Assembly (NCBI GenBank): GCA_023382055.1
Contig: JAMCQN010000109.1
Coordinates: 1-37,151, forward strand
Direction: 5' to 3'
From: Chloroflexota bacterium
GTDB lineage: Bacteria > Chloroflexota > Anaerolineae > J036 > Brachytrichaceae
DNA length: 37,151 bases
The notes under the pieces are model-generated. The model had not been told where the DNA came from. It saw nothing but the letters and a program-made list of their open reading frames with translations, and did no database searches. The position numbers and the translations under genes were made by a program. This document shows positions 8,028-14,868 of this stretch, in pieces (the stretch's first letter is position 1; each line of letters opens with the position of its first letter).

Positions 8028-8876
8028 TCAAGCCGGCCGGCGGGCGACCACGGCCAGAAAATCACTCTGGGATTCGTCTATTTGGCCCAGCAGCGATGGA
8101 TATAACTGCACGTCCCCGTACCCGCACTCGTGCAGCAGCGCGACATATTCTTCAGCCGTGTAGGCCTGGTAGGTCGCCGCGAAGCGCGTCACCTCGGCGG
8201 TTGCCGCATCGATGATGAAATGCCGCGTCGTGGCGGTGCGGCTGGTTTCATCCCAAAAGCTCTCCTCAAAACCAATATGCGGCAAATGAGAGAATAGTCC
8301 CCCTCGCGAGGAAAACCAGGTTGGTTGTCGCCGGCCGAGATAACGTATGCCGTCAAACGTACTCGGTTCCAGAAGCAGCGCGCCGCGAGGAGCAAGCGCC
8401 TGCCTGGCTTTTTGCAATATGATGCGCACATCGGCGGGGTTGAATACGTTGATTTCACCAAATATCTGCATAATGAGCCCAAAGCCGTTGCCATAATCGG
8501 CGCTGCGAAGATCCTCGCAGATATAGTTGCAGCGCAATCCACCCAGCCTGGCCTGCTCCCTGGCGTAACGGATCGATGCAGGGGAGAAATCAATCCCTGT
8601 ACACGTGTGTCCCAACGCCGCCAGTCGGCTGGTGTATAAACCTGGCCCGCAACCCAGATCAAGCACCGTGGTATGCCGCCCGCCCAGGACACGGTTATGG
8701 ATCCAGTTGACTTGCCGGTCTATTGTCTCCGCACGCCGGCTGGCAGCATCGTGCTCCTGGCTCAGATGCTCTTTCAACATGCGCTCGCTGAACTCCGGAT
8801 CGATCCACGGGATATTGTCGCCTTCGCCCCATGGCGCGGGTACGGTTGGGCGGTTGACAAAGTCGATGAGATTCAT
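8028..8876 (-). CDS. Class I SAM-dependent methyltransferase
   Basis: Soluble protein of 282 residues with a Rossmann methyltransferase core. Motif I is VLDLGCGPGLYTSRLA (71-86), the acidic end of strand 2 is CTGIDFSP, and later come ICEDLRSADYG and a strand-4 region GLIMQIFGEINVF. The long C-terminal half, with DGIRYLGRRQPTWF and ATTRHFIIDAATAE, resembles small-molecule methyltransferases with a lid. The substrate cannot be told. The start ATG overlaps the thioesterase stop by 4 nt (ATGA), so the two are translationally coupled. Confidence 0.85.
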   Translation of the reverse strand: MNLIDFVNRPTVPAPWGEGDNIPWIDPEFSERMLKEHLSQEHDAASRRAETIDRQVNWIHNRVLGGRHTTVLDLGCGPGLYTSRLAALGHTCTGIDFSPASIRYAREQARLGGLRCNYICEDLRSADYGNGFGLIMQIFGEINVFNPADVRIILQKARQALAPRGALLLEPSTFDGIRYLGRRQPTWFSSRGGLFSHLPHIGFEESFWDETSRTATTRHFIIDAATAEVTRFAATYQAYTAEEYVALLHECGYGDVQLYPSLLGQIDESQSDFLAVVARRPA

Positions 8877-9751
8877 GGCATGACCAGGTTTGGCGCGAAA
8901 TCTTTGAGCAATGCAGCGGGAAAACGAACCGGCAGCCCGCTTTTCAGGTTCATCCAGACGCCCAGGGTATTGACGCGCGCCAGCAACACACCATCGCTGA
9001 CGCGGGTTATCGTGTAATGGCGCGTCGCGCTGACGCGTTTGACATCCGAAGCCCAGGTCGCGATCTCGATCTCGTCGCCGCCGACGGCCGGCTGAAGGTA
9101 TTCCAACTGATTCCTGCGCGCGACGATAGCGCAGCCTTCCGCCATCATGCGTGTGATCGGCCAGTTAAGCGCCGCAATTGCGTTGATGCCGCAGTCTTCG
9201 GCATAAGTCAGGTAAACGGGGTTATTCACATAGCCGGCGGCATCGAGCTCATTCCAGGCGACGCGCCGGCGCGTTGTGAAGACCCCCGGCGGCGGCGGTG
9301 GCGCGGCTGGGTAGCGCTGGCGCGCAGGCGCCGGCGGCGGCGCGCCCTCGGGGAAGTAGGCGCTGACCGCCTCCGGTGGTATAAGCGCAGGCCGCCCGGT
9401 CTCGCTGTCGACGAAGGCCCATTCGGTGTACGCATGTGCGACTGGCTCATTTGTCCCAACCAGGTGCATCTCGTAGTTCCGGCGAGAGGTCACTTTGCGA
9501 AAGTCGTGCACCCAGGTCCTGACAATAACGGAATCGCCATAGCGCAACGCGCGAATGTACTCGATCTCGGTCTGGCGAGCCAGCCACAATCGCTGCATGG
9601 CGGCGTAGCGTTCGACGCCGTAACCGGCGGCGGCCGAACCGTCGAAGGCTGCCTCCTGCATATAGCGCAGATAGTGTGAGTTGTTGACGTGACCCAGCGC
9701 GTCGCACTCGCCATAGCGAACGCGGAAAGTCCGTTCATGTATCAATGGCAT
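8873..9751 (-). CDS. Double-hotdog acyl-CoA thioesterase (two fused 4HBT domains)
   Basis: Protein of 292 residues made of two 4-hydroxybenzoyl-CoA-thioesterase-like hotdog domains. The first has RYGECDALGHVNN (12-24, catalytic-type Asp17), and the second has WNELDAAGYVNN (166-177, Asp170). A proline-rich linker lies between them (about 137-156). Most bacterial 4HBT enzymes are single-domain and oligomerise; here a tandem pair would form a pseudo-dimer, as in plant FAT-type thioesterases. The substrate is probably an acyl-CoA or acyl-ACP (family knowledge). It is the first gene of the long minus-strand run. No Shine-Dalgarno is seen, but a promoter-like sequence ends 9 nt before the ATG, suggesting a leaderless mRNA. 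Confidence 0.85.
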   Translation of the reverse strand: MPLIHERTFRVRYGECDALGHVNNSHYLRYMQEAAFDGSAAAGYGVERYAAMQRLWLARQTEIEYIRALRYGDSVIVRTWVHDFRKVTSRRNYEMHLVGTNEPVAHAYTEWAFVDSETGRPALIPPEAVSAYFPEGAPPPAPARQRYPAAPPPPPGVFTTRRRVAWNELDAAGYVNNPVYLTYAEDCGINAIAALNWPITRMMAEGCAIVARRNQLEYLQPAVGGDEIEIATWASDVKRVSATRHYTITRVSDGVLLARVNTLGVWMNLKSGLPVRFPAALLKDFAPNLVMP

Positions 9752-9760
9752 ATAGGCTAC

Positions 9761-9789
9761 AGTATGGACTAACGAATGAATCCGGCCAA
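9761..9789 (-). promoter_or_regulatory. Candidate promoter for the thioesterase-led run
   Basis: Read on the minus strand, TTGGCC (9784-9789) and CATACT (9761-9766) are separated by 17 bp. The expected transcription start is within about 4 nt of the thioesterase ATG at 9751, so the transcript would be leaderless. Assigned by eye. Confidence 0.4.
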
Positions 9790-9820
9790 GTCCAGCAGTT
9801 GTCGACGCGAGGATAAACGC

Positions 9821-11833
9821 TTATTTCCACTCCCAGGCCAGCGGGCCTGCGCCAATGGTCGGGAAGCACGCAATCCTCAAGCGCGCGCAGCCCAGCGGGA
9901 TGAGCGTAAGCGCCTCTTCCGGTTCAACCGACCGGACGGGGCTGGGCTGCAACTCTTCAACCGTCTCATTCTGCAAACCCCACTGCGGGATGCGCTTGCC
10001 GCGCGCTGTAATCCGGATAGGCGCGGCATCCAGCGTCCAGGGTTGGTCGGCAGGGGCGATCACTGCGCCGAGTTCGAACGACGCGGCCGGATTGTCGCGG
10101 TCCACGATCAGGCCATAATTCCAGGCAGTCGTCGGAAGCACTTCCCACTCCGGCCACACCTCGCTACCGCCGCAGCGCCTCCATTGCTCGCCGATGCGCA
10201 GTGAATAGGTGAGGGGCCCGCGGTTGACGCTGACGCTCCCGGTGCGCGGCCACTCGGTCAGCGTGATCTGCATGCCCATGTCGATATCAACCACATCGCC
10301 CACTTTCCATTCGCGTTCGATTCGCACATACAAGCCAGAGAGATCTTCGAGGCCTTCCAGGTTCAGGTCCTCACCATTAACGGCAACCGTGAATTCCCTG
10401 CACCAGCCGGGCACCCGCAGATACAGCGGGAAGCTGTAGGGCAATCTGACAGATTGCCCTACAACCAGCGTCACTTTCCCGCTAAACGGATAGTCCGTCT
10501 TCTCCTCGACGGTTATGGCTGCATTGTCGCTGCCAACTCGCGCCGTCACAGACGATGCCGCGTACAGCCACGCCACCAGGCCGTTGTCTGCGCTGGCCTG
10601 CCACAGGTTTTCTGCATAGTAGGGCCAGCCCATCGCCACGTTGTGCTGGCAGCAGCGATAGTCGTGCGGCGAGTAACTGATCATGCGCCCCTTGTTCTGG
10701 TATTCGTGTTTCTCAGACGCATCCAGTTGAGGCTGGTTGGACGCGGTAAGGTAGTGCAGCCCTTTCAGATCCGGCGTGCCGGAAGCCGGGAAATGATTCA
10801 ACATCACATCTTCGGCGCGATCGGCCCAGATCGTGTCGCCGGTGACGCGCGCCAGGATGTAGAAGCTCTTGGCGAACTCAACCATGCCGCAGGTTTCAAA
10901 ACCCTGGCGCGGATCGACGCAGCCGGTGCGGATGTTCTCATCCGCGCCGAAGATACCGCGCGGCTGCTGGCCCCAGGTTTCCAGATGCTGGCGATACCAG
11001 TACTCCGTCTGATCGAAATGCCACTGCGACTTCGACTGCGCGTAGAAGTTGCCGGGGTAGCGGAAGCGCTGTGTGAAGTTGACGATATGGTGATCCAGCC
11101 ATTCATCCGGCGCAGGATCAATGCGCTGGAATACGCGGGCGGCCAGATCAAGCAGCCACGCATCGCCCGTCTGGTTATAGAGCCAATAGAGTTGTGGCAG
11201 GAAATCGCCGGCGCGGCGGCGCTGCCACCACACGCGCCAGTCGCCGAACTCCTGTCCGCCATTGGTGATTTCCGGCAGGAACTGCTCGGCGGGCAAATCG
11301 CGACAGAAGGCAAAGAAACGCGCCATGAAAGGGATGACCCGCGCGTCGGCGGTCGCCTCATAGTGGCTGATGACCGCGTCCAACATAATCATGTGCGGCC
11401 ACAGGTCAGGGCACACCTGTCCGTTGATCCCCTCGACGCGCTTGTGGTAGCGCGCGCCAAAGTAGCCATCGGCATCCTGGCTGTTCAGCACCACATCGAT
11501 CCAGCGATGTGCTTCTTCAAGCAAGCGCGCATCACCGGTCAGTACCGCCAGATCGTAGAAACCACGCAACCAGTAGGGCTGTTCCTCCCAGCCCATATTC
11601 TCACCGCCGAACCAGCCGTTGTCGCTTTCCAGGAAGATGCTGAGTTCAGTCAGGCGACCGGTCATGCCCTCGGCCATGAGTTCGAGCTGGTGTTTGAGCC
11701 AGCCATTCGGGTGTACGCTGCCCAGTGGCAGTTTTACGAGCGGGCTGGCCAACAACGGCGCCCGGTTGGTGTTGTAATAGCGATTGCTGCCTGATTCACT
11801 CGGTGGCTCACTCAGAACAGATATCTGCATCAT
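9821..11833 (-). CDS. GH127-type beta-L-arabinofuranosidase (DUF1680 family)
   Basis: Cytoplasmic glycoside hydrolase of 670 residues with no signal peptide. An (alpha/alpha)6 barrel is followed by beta-sandwich domains. The family's zinc site is visible: E313 and C315 in FETCGMVEF, and C394-C395 in YRCCQHN. In GH127 the corresponding Glu and three Cys bind zinc, and one Cys is the nucleophile. This favours beta-L-arabinofuranoside hydrolysis, although the related GH146 and other DUF1680 groups have different linkages. The start is ATG 11833 with AAGGATG about 10 nt upstream. The gene is 24 nt behind a UroD-like gene. A perfect 13-bp palindrome (10435-10463) lies in frame and encodes GQSVRLPYS between the strand KVTLVV and the conserved LRVPGWC. 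Confidence 0.88.
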   Translation of the reverse strand: MMQISVLSEPPSESGSNRYYNTNRAPLLASPLVKLPLGSVHPNGWLKHQLELMAEGMTGRLTELSIFLESDNGWFGGENMGWEEQPYWLRGFYDLAVLTGDARLLEEAHRWIDVVLNSQDADGYFGARYHKRVEGINGQVCPDLWPHMIMLDAVISHYEATADARVIPFMARFFAFCRDLPAEQFLPEITNGGQEFGDWRVWWQRRRAGDFLPQLYWLYNQTGDAWLLDLAARVFQRIDPAPDEWLDHHIVNFTQRFRYPGNFYAQSKSQWHFDQTEYWYRQHLETWGQQPRGIFGADENIRTGCVDPRQGFETCGMVEFAKSFYILARVTGDTIWADRAEDVMLNHFPASGTPDLKGLHYLTASNQPQLDASEKHEYQNKGRMISYSPHDYRCCQHNVAMGWPYYAENLWQASADNGLVAWLYAASSVTARVGSDNAAITVEEKTDYPFSGKVTLVVGQSVRLPYSFPLYLRVPGWCREFTVAVNGEDLNLEGLEDLSGLYVRIEREWKVGDVVDIDMGMQITLTEWPRTGSVSVNRGPLTYSLRIGEQWRRCGGSEVWPEWEVLPTTAWNYGLIVDRDNPAASFELGAVIAPADQPWTLDAAPIRITARGKRIPQWGLQNETVEELQPSPVRSVEPEEALTLIPLGCARLRIACFPTIGAGPLAWEWK
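10435..10463. repeat. Perfect palindrome inside the GH127 coding sequence
   Basis: Arms TGTAGGGCAATCT (10435-10447) and its exact reverse complement (10451-10463) with a 3-nt loop. It is read through in frame by the GH127 gene and sits at a loop before a conserved beta-sandwich strand. It looks like a REP-like or miniature palindromic element rather than ordinary coding sequence. Confidence 0.8.
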
Positions 11834-11857
11834 GTCAATTCACATCCTTACACGTGT

Positions 11858-12871
11858 TCAATTAGCATAACCCGTCTGAGACAGCATCGTCTCGATAAAT
11901 GCCAGCATGTTCTCCAGCGGCACGTCGCCTTCGACGGCGTGCGCAGGCGCGAAGATGTATCCTCCTTCAGCGCCCAGCTCGATCAAGCGGCGACTTTCGC
12001 GCTGCACGTCGTTCACGCTGCCATAGGGCAGAATACGCTGGGTGGACATCCCGCCGTGAAACGCCAGCCGGCCGCGGTACTTCGGCAGCAGCGCATACAC
12101 ATCCATCACTTCGGGCTGGAACGGGTTGAAACAATTCAAGCCGATGCCGATCAGGTCGTCGAACAGTTCATCCACATCGCCGCACGAATGGATGAACACC
12201 CGCTTGCCCTGCTCATGCGCCGCGCCGTACATGCGCCTGAGGACCGGGTAGATGAACTCGCGCCAGGTGCGATACCCCATGATCAGACCATGCTGCTGGC
12301 CCCAGTCGTCGCCAAAGTAGATCGCGTCGATGTCGTACTTGCACGCTTCCCGCAGTACGGCGATGTTGTAATCGGCGATGGCGTTGAGCAATTCATGCAC
12401 GAACCGCGGGTGATCGAGGAAGTCCATCATCAAGTCGACCATTCCGCGCAGCGTCCAGGCGCGTTCGTAGAGCGAGAAGCCGATGTTAAATACGCGGAAG
12501 CGGTCGCCATAACGCGCCAACTGACTCGCGATATCCGCGAATAACTGCGGATCGTGCGGATCGGGAAACTGGAAGCCGCGCAACGTGGGCTCGGGCAATA
12601 CCTGGCCGCGCACGTTGCCGATGTCTTTGTCGATGTGGCGATCCCACACCACGCCGAAACAATCGCGAACGCATTCCGCGCCGATATCGGTGAAGAATCC
12701 ATAGGTGTCTGCTACCGTCACGATATGATTTTGCAGTCGATCCTCCAGGTCGCCCGTACCGTAATACGCAATCAACCTGTCGCGCGCTTCCTGTGTGAAG
12801 CTGAACGACCACGGCACATACGGCGGCCTGCGCCCCTGCAGCGCCTGGATAATGACATCGCGTTTTGTCAT
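11858..12871 (-). CDS. Second UroD/MtaA-family protein (not HemE)
   Basis: Protein of 337 residues from ATG 12871, picked for the strong AGAGGAGG ribosome-binding site just upstream; the frame is open to 12961. The UroD-fold pattern includes MTKRDVIIQALQGRRPPYVP, IDAIYFGDDWGQQHGLIM near 181-198 and FAPAHAVEGDVPLENM at the end. HSCGD (His228, Cys230) is the metal-binding motif of MtaA/CmuA-like methyltransferases. It is clearly diverged from the copy at 6962-7999 and so not a recent duplicate. It precedes the GH127 gene by 24 nt and probably shares its mRNA, which suggests a role in breakdown of methylated or otherwise modified sugars (inference only). Confidence 0.85.
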   Translation of the reverse strand: MTKRDVIIQALQGRRPPYVPWSFSFTQEARDRLIAYYGTGDLEDRLQNHIVTVADTYGFFTDIGAECVRDCFGVVWDRHIDKDIGNVRGQVLPEPTLRGFQFPDPHDPQLFADIASQLARYGDRFRVFNIGFSLYERAWTLRGMVDLMMDFLDHPRFVHELLNAIADYNIAVLREACKYDIDAIYFGDDWGQQHGLIMGYRTWREFIYPVLRRMYGAAHEQGKRVFIHSCGDVDELFDDLIGIGLNCFNPFQPEVMDVYALLPKYRGRLAFHGGMSTQRILPYGSVNDVQRESRRLIELGAEGGYIFAPAHAVEGDVPLENMLAFIETMLSQTGYAN

Positions 12872-12950
12872 GCGTGCCTCCTCTGTGATTTGCTGGAAGT
12901 TCCTGACACAACTCGAAGCCCCGCCTCGGATTCTGTGATCGCGCATTGAC

Positions 12951-13247
12951 TCATCGCGCATAGACTCCCGGAATCTCGGAGATTCCGGGAGTCTGGGTTC
13001 CCGTAACCAATGGCGCGACGTGCATCCAGTGCTGGGTAATGATTACCACGGCATCTACATCGCTCTGGCACAATGCCTTCAGCGACGGGCTGGTGTCTGC
13101 GATGCCGTACCTGGCGGCATTGCTCTGAAACCTGGTCGCGTCCAGATCGCACAACACCAGTTTGTCTACGAGTGGATGGGCCTTGAATAGCGGTATAAAA
13201 CTCTGCGTAAACGAACCCACGCCGACCATGCCGACGCTGATACCCAT
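12951..13247 (-). pseudogene. Truncated Gfo/Idh/MocA-family dehydrogenase
   Basis: The 98-residue frame begins like an intact sugar-type oxidoreductase: MGISVGMVGVGSF is the Rossmann GxGxxx loop, VDKLVLCDLDATR follows, and SDVDAVVIITQHWMHVAPLV is the strand that normally leads to the EKP active-site motif. Homology stops after about 79 residues. The remaining codons run into the palindrome at 12962-12994 and end in a stop, whereas family members have about 330-400 residues. The C-terminal catalytic domain is gone, so this is a remnant. The deletion leaves the second UroD gene starting 79 nt downstream. Confidence 0.8.
12962..12994. repeat. Perfect 15-bp palindrome at the dehydrogenase break
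   Basis: Arms AGACTCCCGGAATCT (12962-12976) and its exact reverse complement (12980-12994), loop CGG. It sits exactly where the Gfo/Idh homology ends. The CTCCCGG core is shared with the terminator stem at 165-191, suggesting a dispersed palindrome family. Confidence 0.85.
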
Positions 13248-13283
13248 AAGTCACGCCTCCGTGACTAGATTAAAGCACGAACT

Positions 13284-13305
13284 GCGTTCCCGAGGACGAG
13301 AACGC
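13284..13305. repeat. Hairpin downstream of the oxidase operon
   Basis: A 9-bp stem with one mismatch (13284-13292 with 13297-13305, loop AGGA), 15 nt past the stop of the FixH-like gene on the minus strand. No T-run follows, so it is not a classical terminator. The GCGTTCC/GAACGC core resembles the palindrome at 25380-25419. Confidence 0.45.
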
Positions 13306-13320
13306 GGAGCAAAAACAGGC

Positions 13321-13818
13321 TCAGCGCGCGTTGACGGTCATCAGCATGCTCGAAGGAATATCATCGCCCAGATAGACATCGACGCGCATGTGCCACGAGC
13401 CGGCTGTGGGGAAGAGTATACCGGTCGCTTCGTAGATACCGCCGGTCTGATGCGCCAGCGGGAAAGTCTGCGATGCCGCCTGCCCTGATGGCGCAATCGT
13501 CAGCGTCGGGTTGGCTGTTTCGGCCGGTTTGCCATCGGACGTCAGCGCAACCAGCGTCACCGTTGAGGTAACGGCTGAACGCGGCGGATACGGCGCCAGC
13601 TTCAATGTCAGAATCGTGCCGCTGATGATTTGCGTGCCGACGCCATCGACGTCAAAGCGCATCTCGGTCGCGGACAACAGGTCATCTACGCTGTATACGC
13701 GGGCAGGCGGTGGAGCAGGAACCGGACGCGCCAGACGCAGCGCCACGGCCGCAGCTACCAGGACCAATGCGCTTACCAGACCGATGAGTGTCCAGCGCAA
13801 CGCAAAACGCGGTCCCAT
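13321..13818 (-). CDS. FixH/YtkA-like membrane-anchored protein
   Basis: Protein of 165 residues with one N-terminal membrane segment (about 9-28), a Pro-rich spacer and an extracytoplasmic beta-sandwich. Features such as LKLAPYPPRSAV, HQTGGIYEATGILFPTAGSWHMRV and a final TVNAR match the YtkA/FixH-like or CopC-like fold. Such proteins accompany oxidase operons and are linked to copper handling or assembly in some bacteria. No copper-binding Met/His cluster is obvious here, so the function is only suggested by context. It is the last gene of the cta operon, 14 nt after ctaE. Confidence 0.65.
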   Translation of the reverse strand: MGPRFALRWTLIGLVSALVLVAAAVALRLARPVPAPPPARVYSVDDLLSATEMRFDVDGVGTQIISGTILTLKLAPYPPRSAVTSTVTLVALTSDGKPAETANPTLTIAPSGQAASQTFPLAHQTGGIYEATGILFPTAGSWHMRVDVYLGDDIPSSMLMTVNAR

Positions 13819-13832
13819 TGCACTCCTTCAGG

Positions 13833-14450
13833 TCACATACCATACAGGACGGCAAACACGAGCAGCCATACGATAAAGATAAAATACCAGTAAGCTGCGC
13901 AGGCCTGCACCGCAGAGCGACGGTTCTGAGTGAACTGTCCCATCAAAGCGCGTATGAGCACAATCACCATAAAGGTCACGCCGGCGAACACGCGCAGCAC
14001 GTGGAAAATCAACAGCGCAAAGAAGGTCGATCCAAATGCGCTGCTGTTGGGCGTGAAACCTGCGGTGATAAAGCGCGAGAATTCGACGGACTGCAGCAGC
14101 ATGAAGATCAAACCCAGCGCTGCGGCTATGGTCGTGCCGATGATCAGGTTGCGCTGTCTATTTTTCGCGATGCCGCGCTCGGCCCATGCCATGGCGACGA
14201 CGCTTACCGTCAGGATCAGCGTGTTGAACAGCGGCAGCGCGATCGATGGATGGAGGGGTTGGTCCGAGCGTATGGTCAGCGACGTATCGGTGCGCAGAAA
14301 GAAATACGCCACGAACAACCCGCTGAAAAACATCGACTCGGAGGCGATGAAGGCGATAGCGCCCAGCAAGCCCCTGTCAGGGCGCTTCCGTCGCGCGGCC
14401 GGCAGCGGCTGCCTGATGCTTCCGGATTGCGGCGAAGTAAAGGCACTCAT
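13833..14450 (-). CDS. ctaE: Cytochrome c oxidase subunit III
   Basis: Membrane protein of 205 residues with five predicted helices, the short form of subunit III. Family features are the first helix region LLGAIAFIASESMFFSGLFVAYF, the helix with LILTVSVVAMAWAERGI, and FFALLIFHVLRVFAGVTFMVIV with the conserved His. It supports the stability of the oxidase core in the membrane. The start ATG overlaps the preceding subunit IV-like stop by 4 nt (ATGA). Confidence 0.88.
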   Translation of the reverse strand: MSAFTSPQSGSIRQPLPAARRKRPDRGLLGAIAFIASESMFFSGLFVAYFFLRTDTSLTIRSDQPLHPSIALPLFNTLILTVSVVAMAWAERGIAKNRQRNLIIGTTIAAALGLIFMLLQSVEFSRFITAGFTPNSSAFGSTFFALLIFHVLRVFAGVTFMVIVLIRALMGQFTQNRRSAVQACAAYWYFIFIVWLLVFAVLYGM

Positions 14451-14707
14451 ACGGCGCTGTTGGAAGCCTGCTGCCCCGAATGCTCGTCTGACGCAGAGGC
14501 GTTCCTGATCTCATCGGAAACCCAGATGCCCAGCCCGATCAGAAACAACACGACTCCGACGATCAGGAGCAAGGGAGTCAGCACGACCCCGAACGCGATT
14601 CCAGCCAAACCCAGCGCCAGGATGATCGGCGCCCAACTGGGCGGGGGCAGATGAATGGGCTCTTCTTCTTCATCAACCGGCGTTACAGTCTCATTATTGA
14701 CATCCAT
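14447..14707 (-). CDS. Small cytochrome c oxidase subunit IV-like membrane protein
   Basis: Protein of 86 residues: an acidic N-terminus, PPPSWAPIILALGLAG opening two closely spaced hydrophobic helices (about 27-45 and 47-65), then a polar tail. The position inside the cta operon and the SWAPI-type motif match the small subunit IV-like proteins seen in several bacterial oxidase operons. The assignment is by size, topology and context. It overlaps ctaE by 4 nt. Confidence 0.65.
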   Translation of the reverse strand: MDVNNETVTPVDEEEEPIHLPPPSWAPIILALGLAGIAFGVVLTPLLLIVGVVLFLIGLGIWVSDEIRNASASDEHSGQQASNSAV

Positions 14708-14741
14708 TTGATTCTTCCTGATATCCTGCGCGGTGCGCGCG

Positions 14742-14858
14742 TCATCTTCCAGCGTACATGCTCATCCACAACAAACCGATAATCGACCCGATTGCCACAA
14801 CCCCAAGGCACGCGATAACGAGAATGCGGGCGCGGCGTTCCATAGCCTTTGGAATCAT
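14742..14858 (-). CDS. 38-residue single-helix membrane protein in the cta operon
   Basis: Short ORF starting MIPKAMERRARIL, with one hydrophobic helix (about 14-32) and ending MSMYAGR. ATG 14858 is preceded by GAGGTG at a good distance, and the gene begins 10 nt after the ctaAB stop and ends 34 nt before the next gene. The same frame is open further upstream into ctaAB but that part is not protein-like. It is plausibly a small oxidase-associated subunit; no homolog is recognised. Confidence 0.6.
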   Translation of the reverse strand: MIPKAMERRARILVIACLGVVAIGSIIGLLWMSMYAGR

Positions 14859-14868
14859 CTCTACACCT

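Noticed and set aside
10454..11794. 446-codon plus-strand open frame
   Set aside because: It lies wholly antisense to the GH127 gene, whose zinc-site motifs are intact. The product is Arg/Val-rich with no domain; it is an effect of high-GC third positions.
6962..12871. Annotating the UroD-like proteins as HemE
   Set aside because: Both contain HSCG metal motifs of the MtaA/CmuA side, and there is no heme-synthesis context other than the distant ctaAB.
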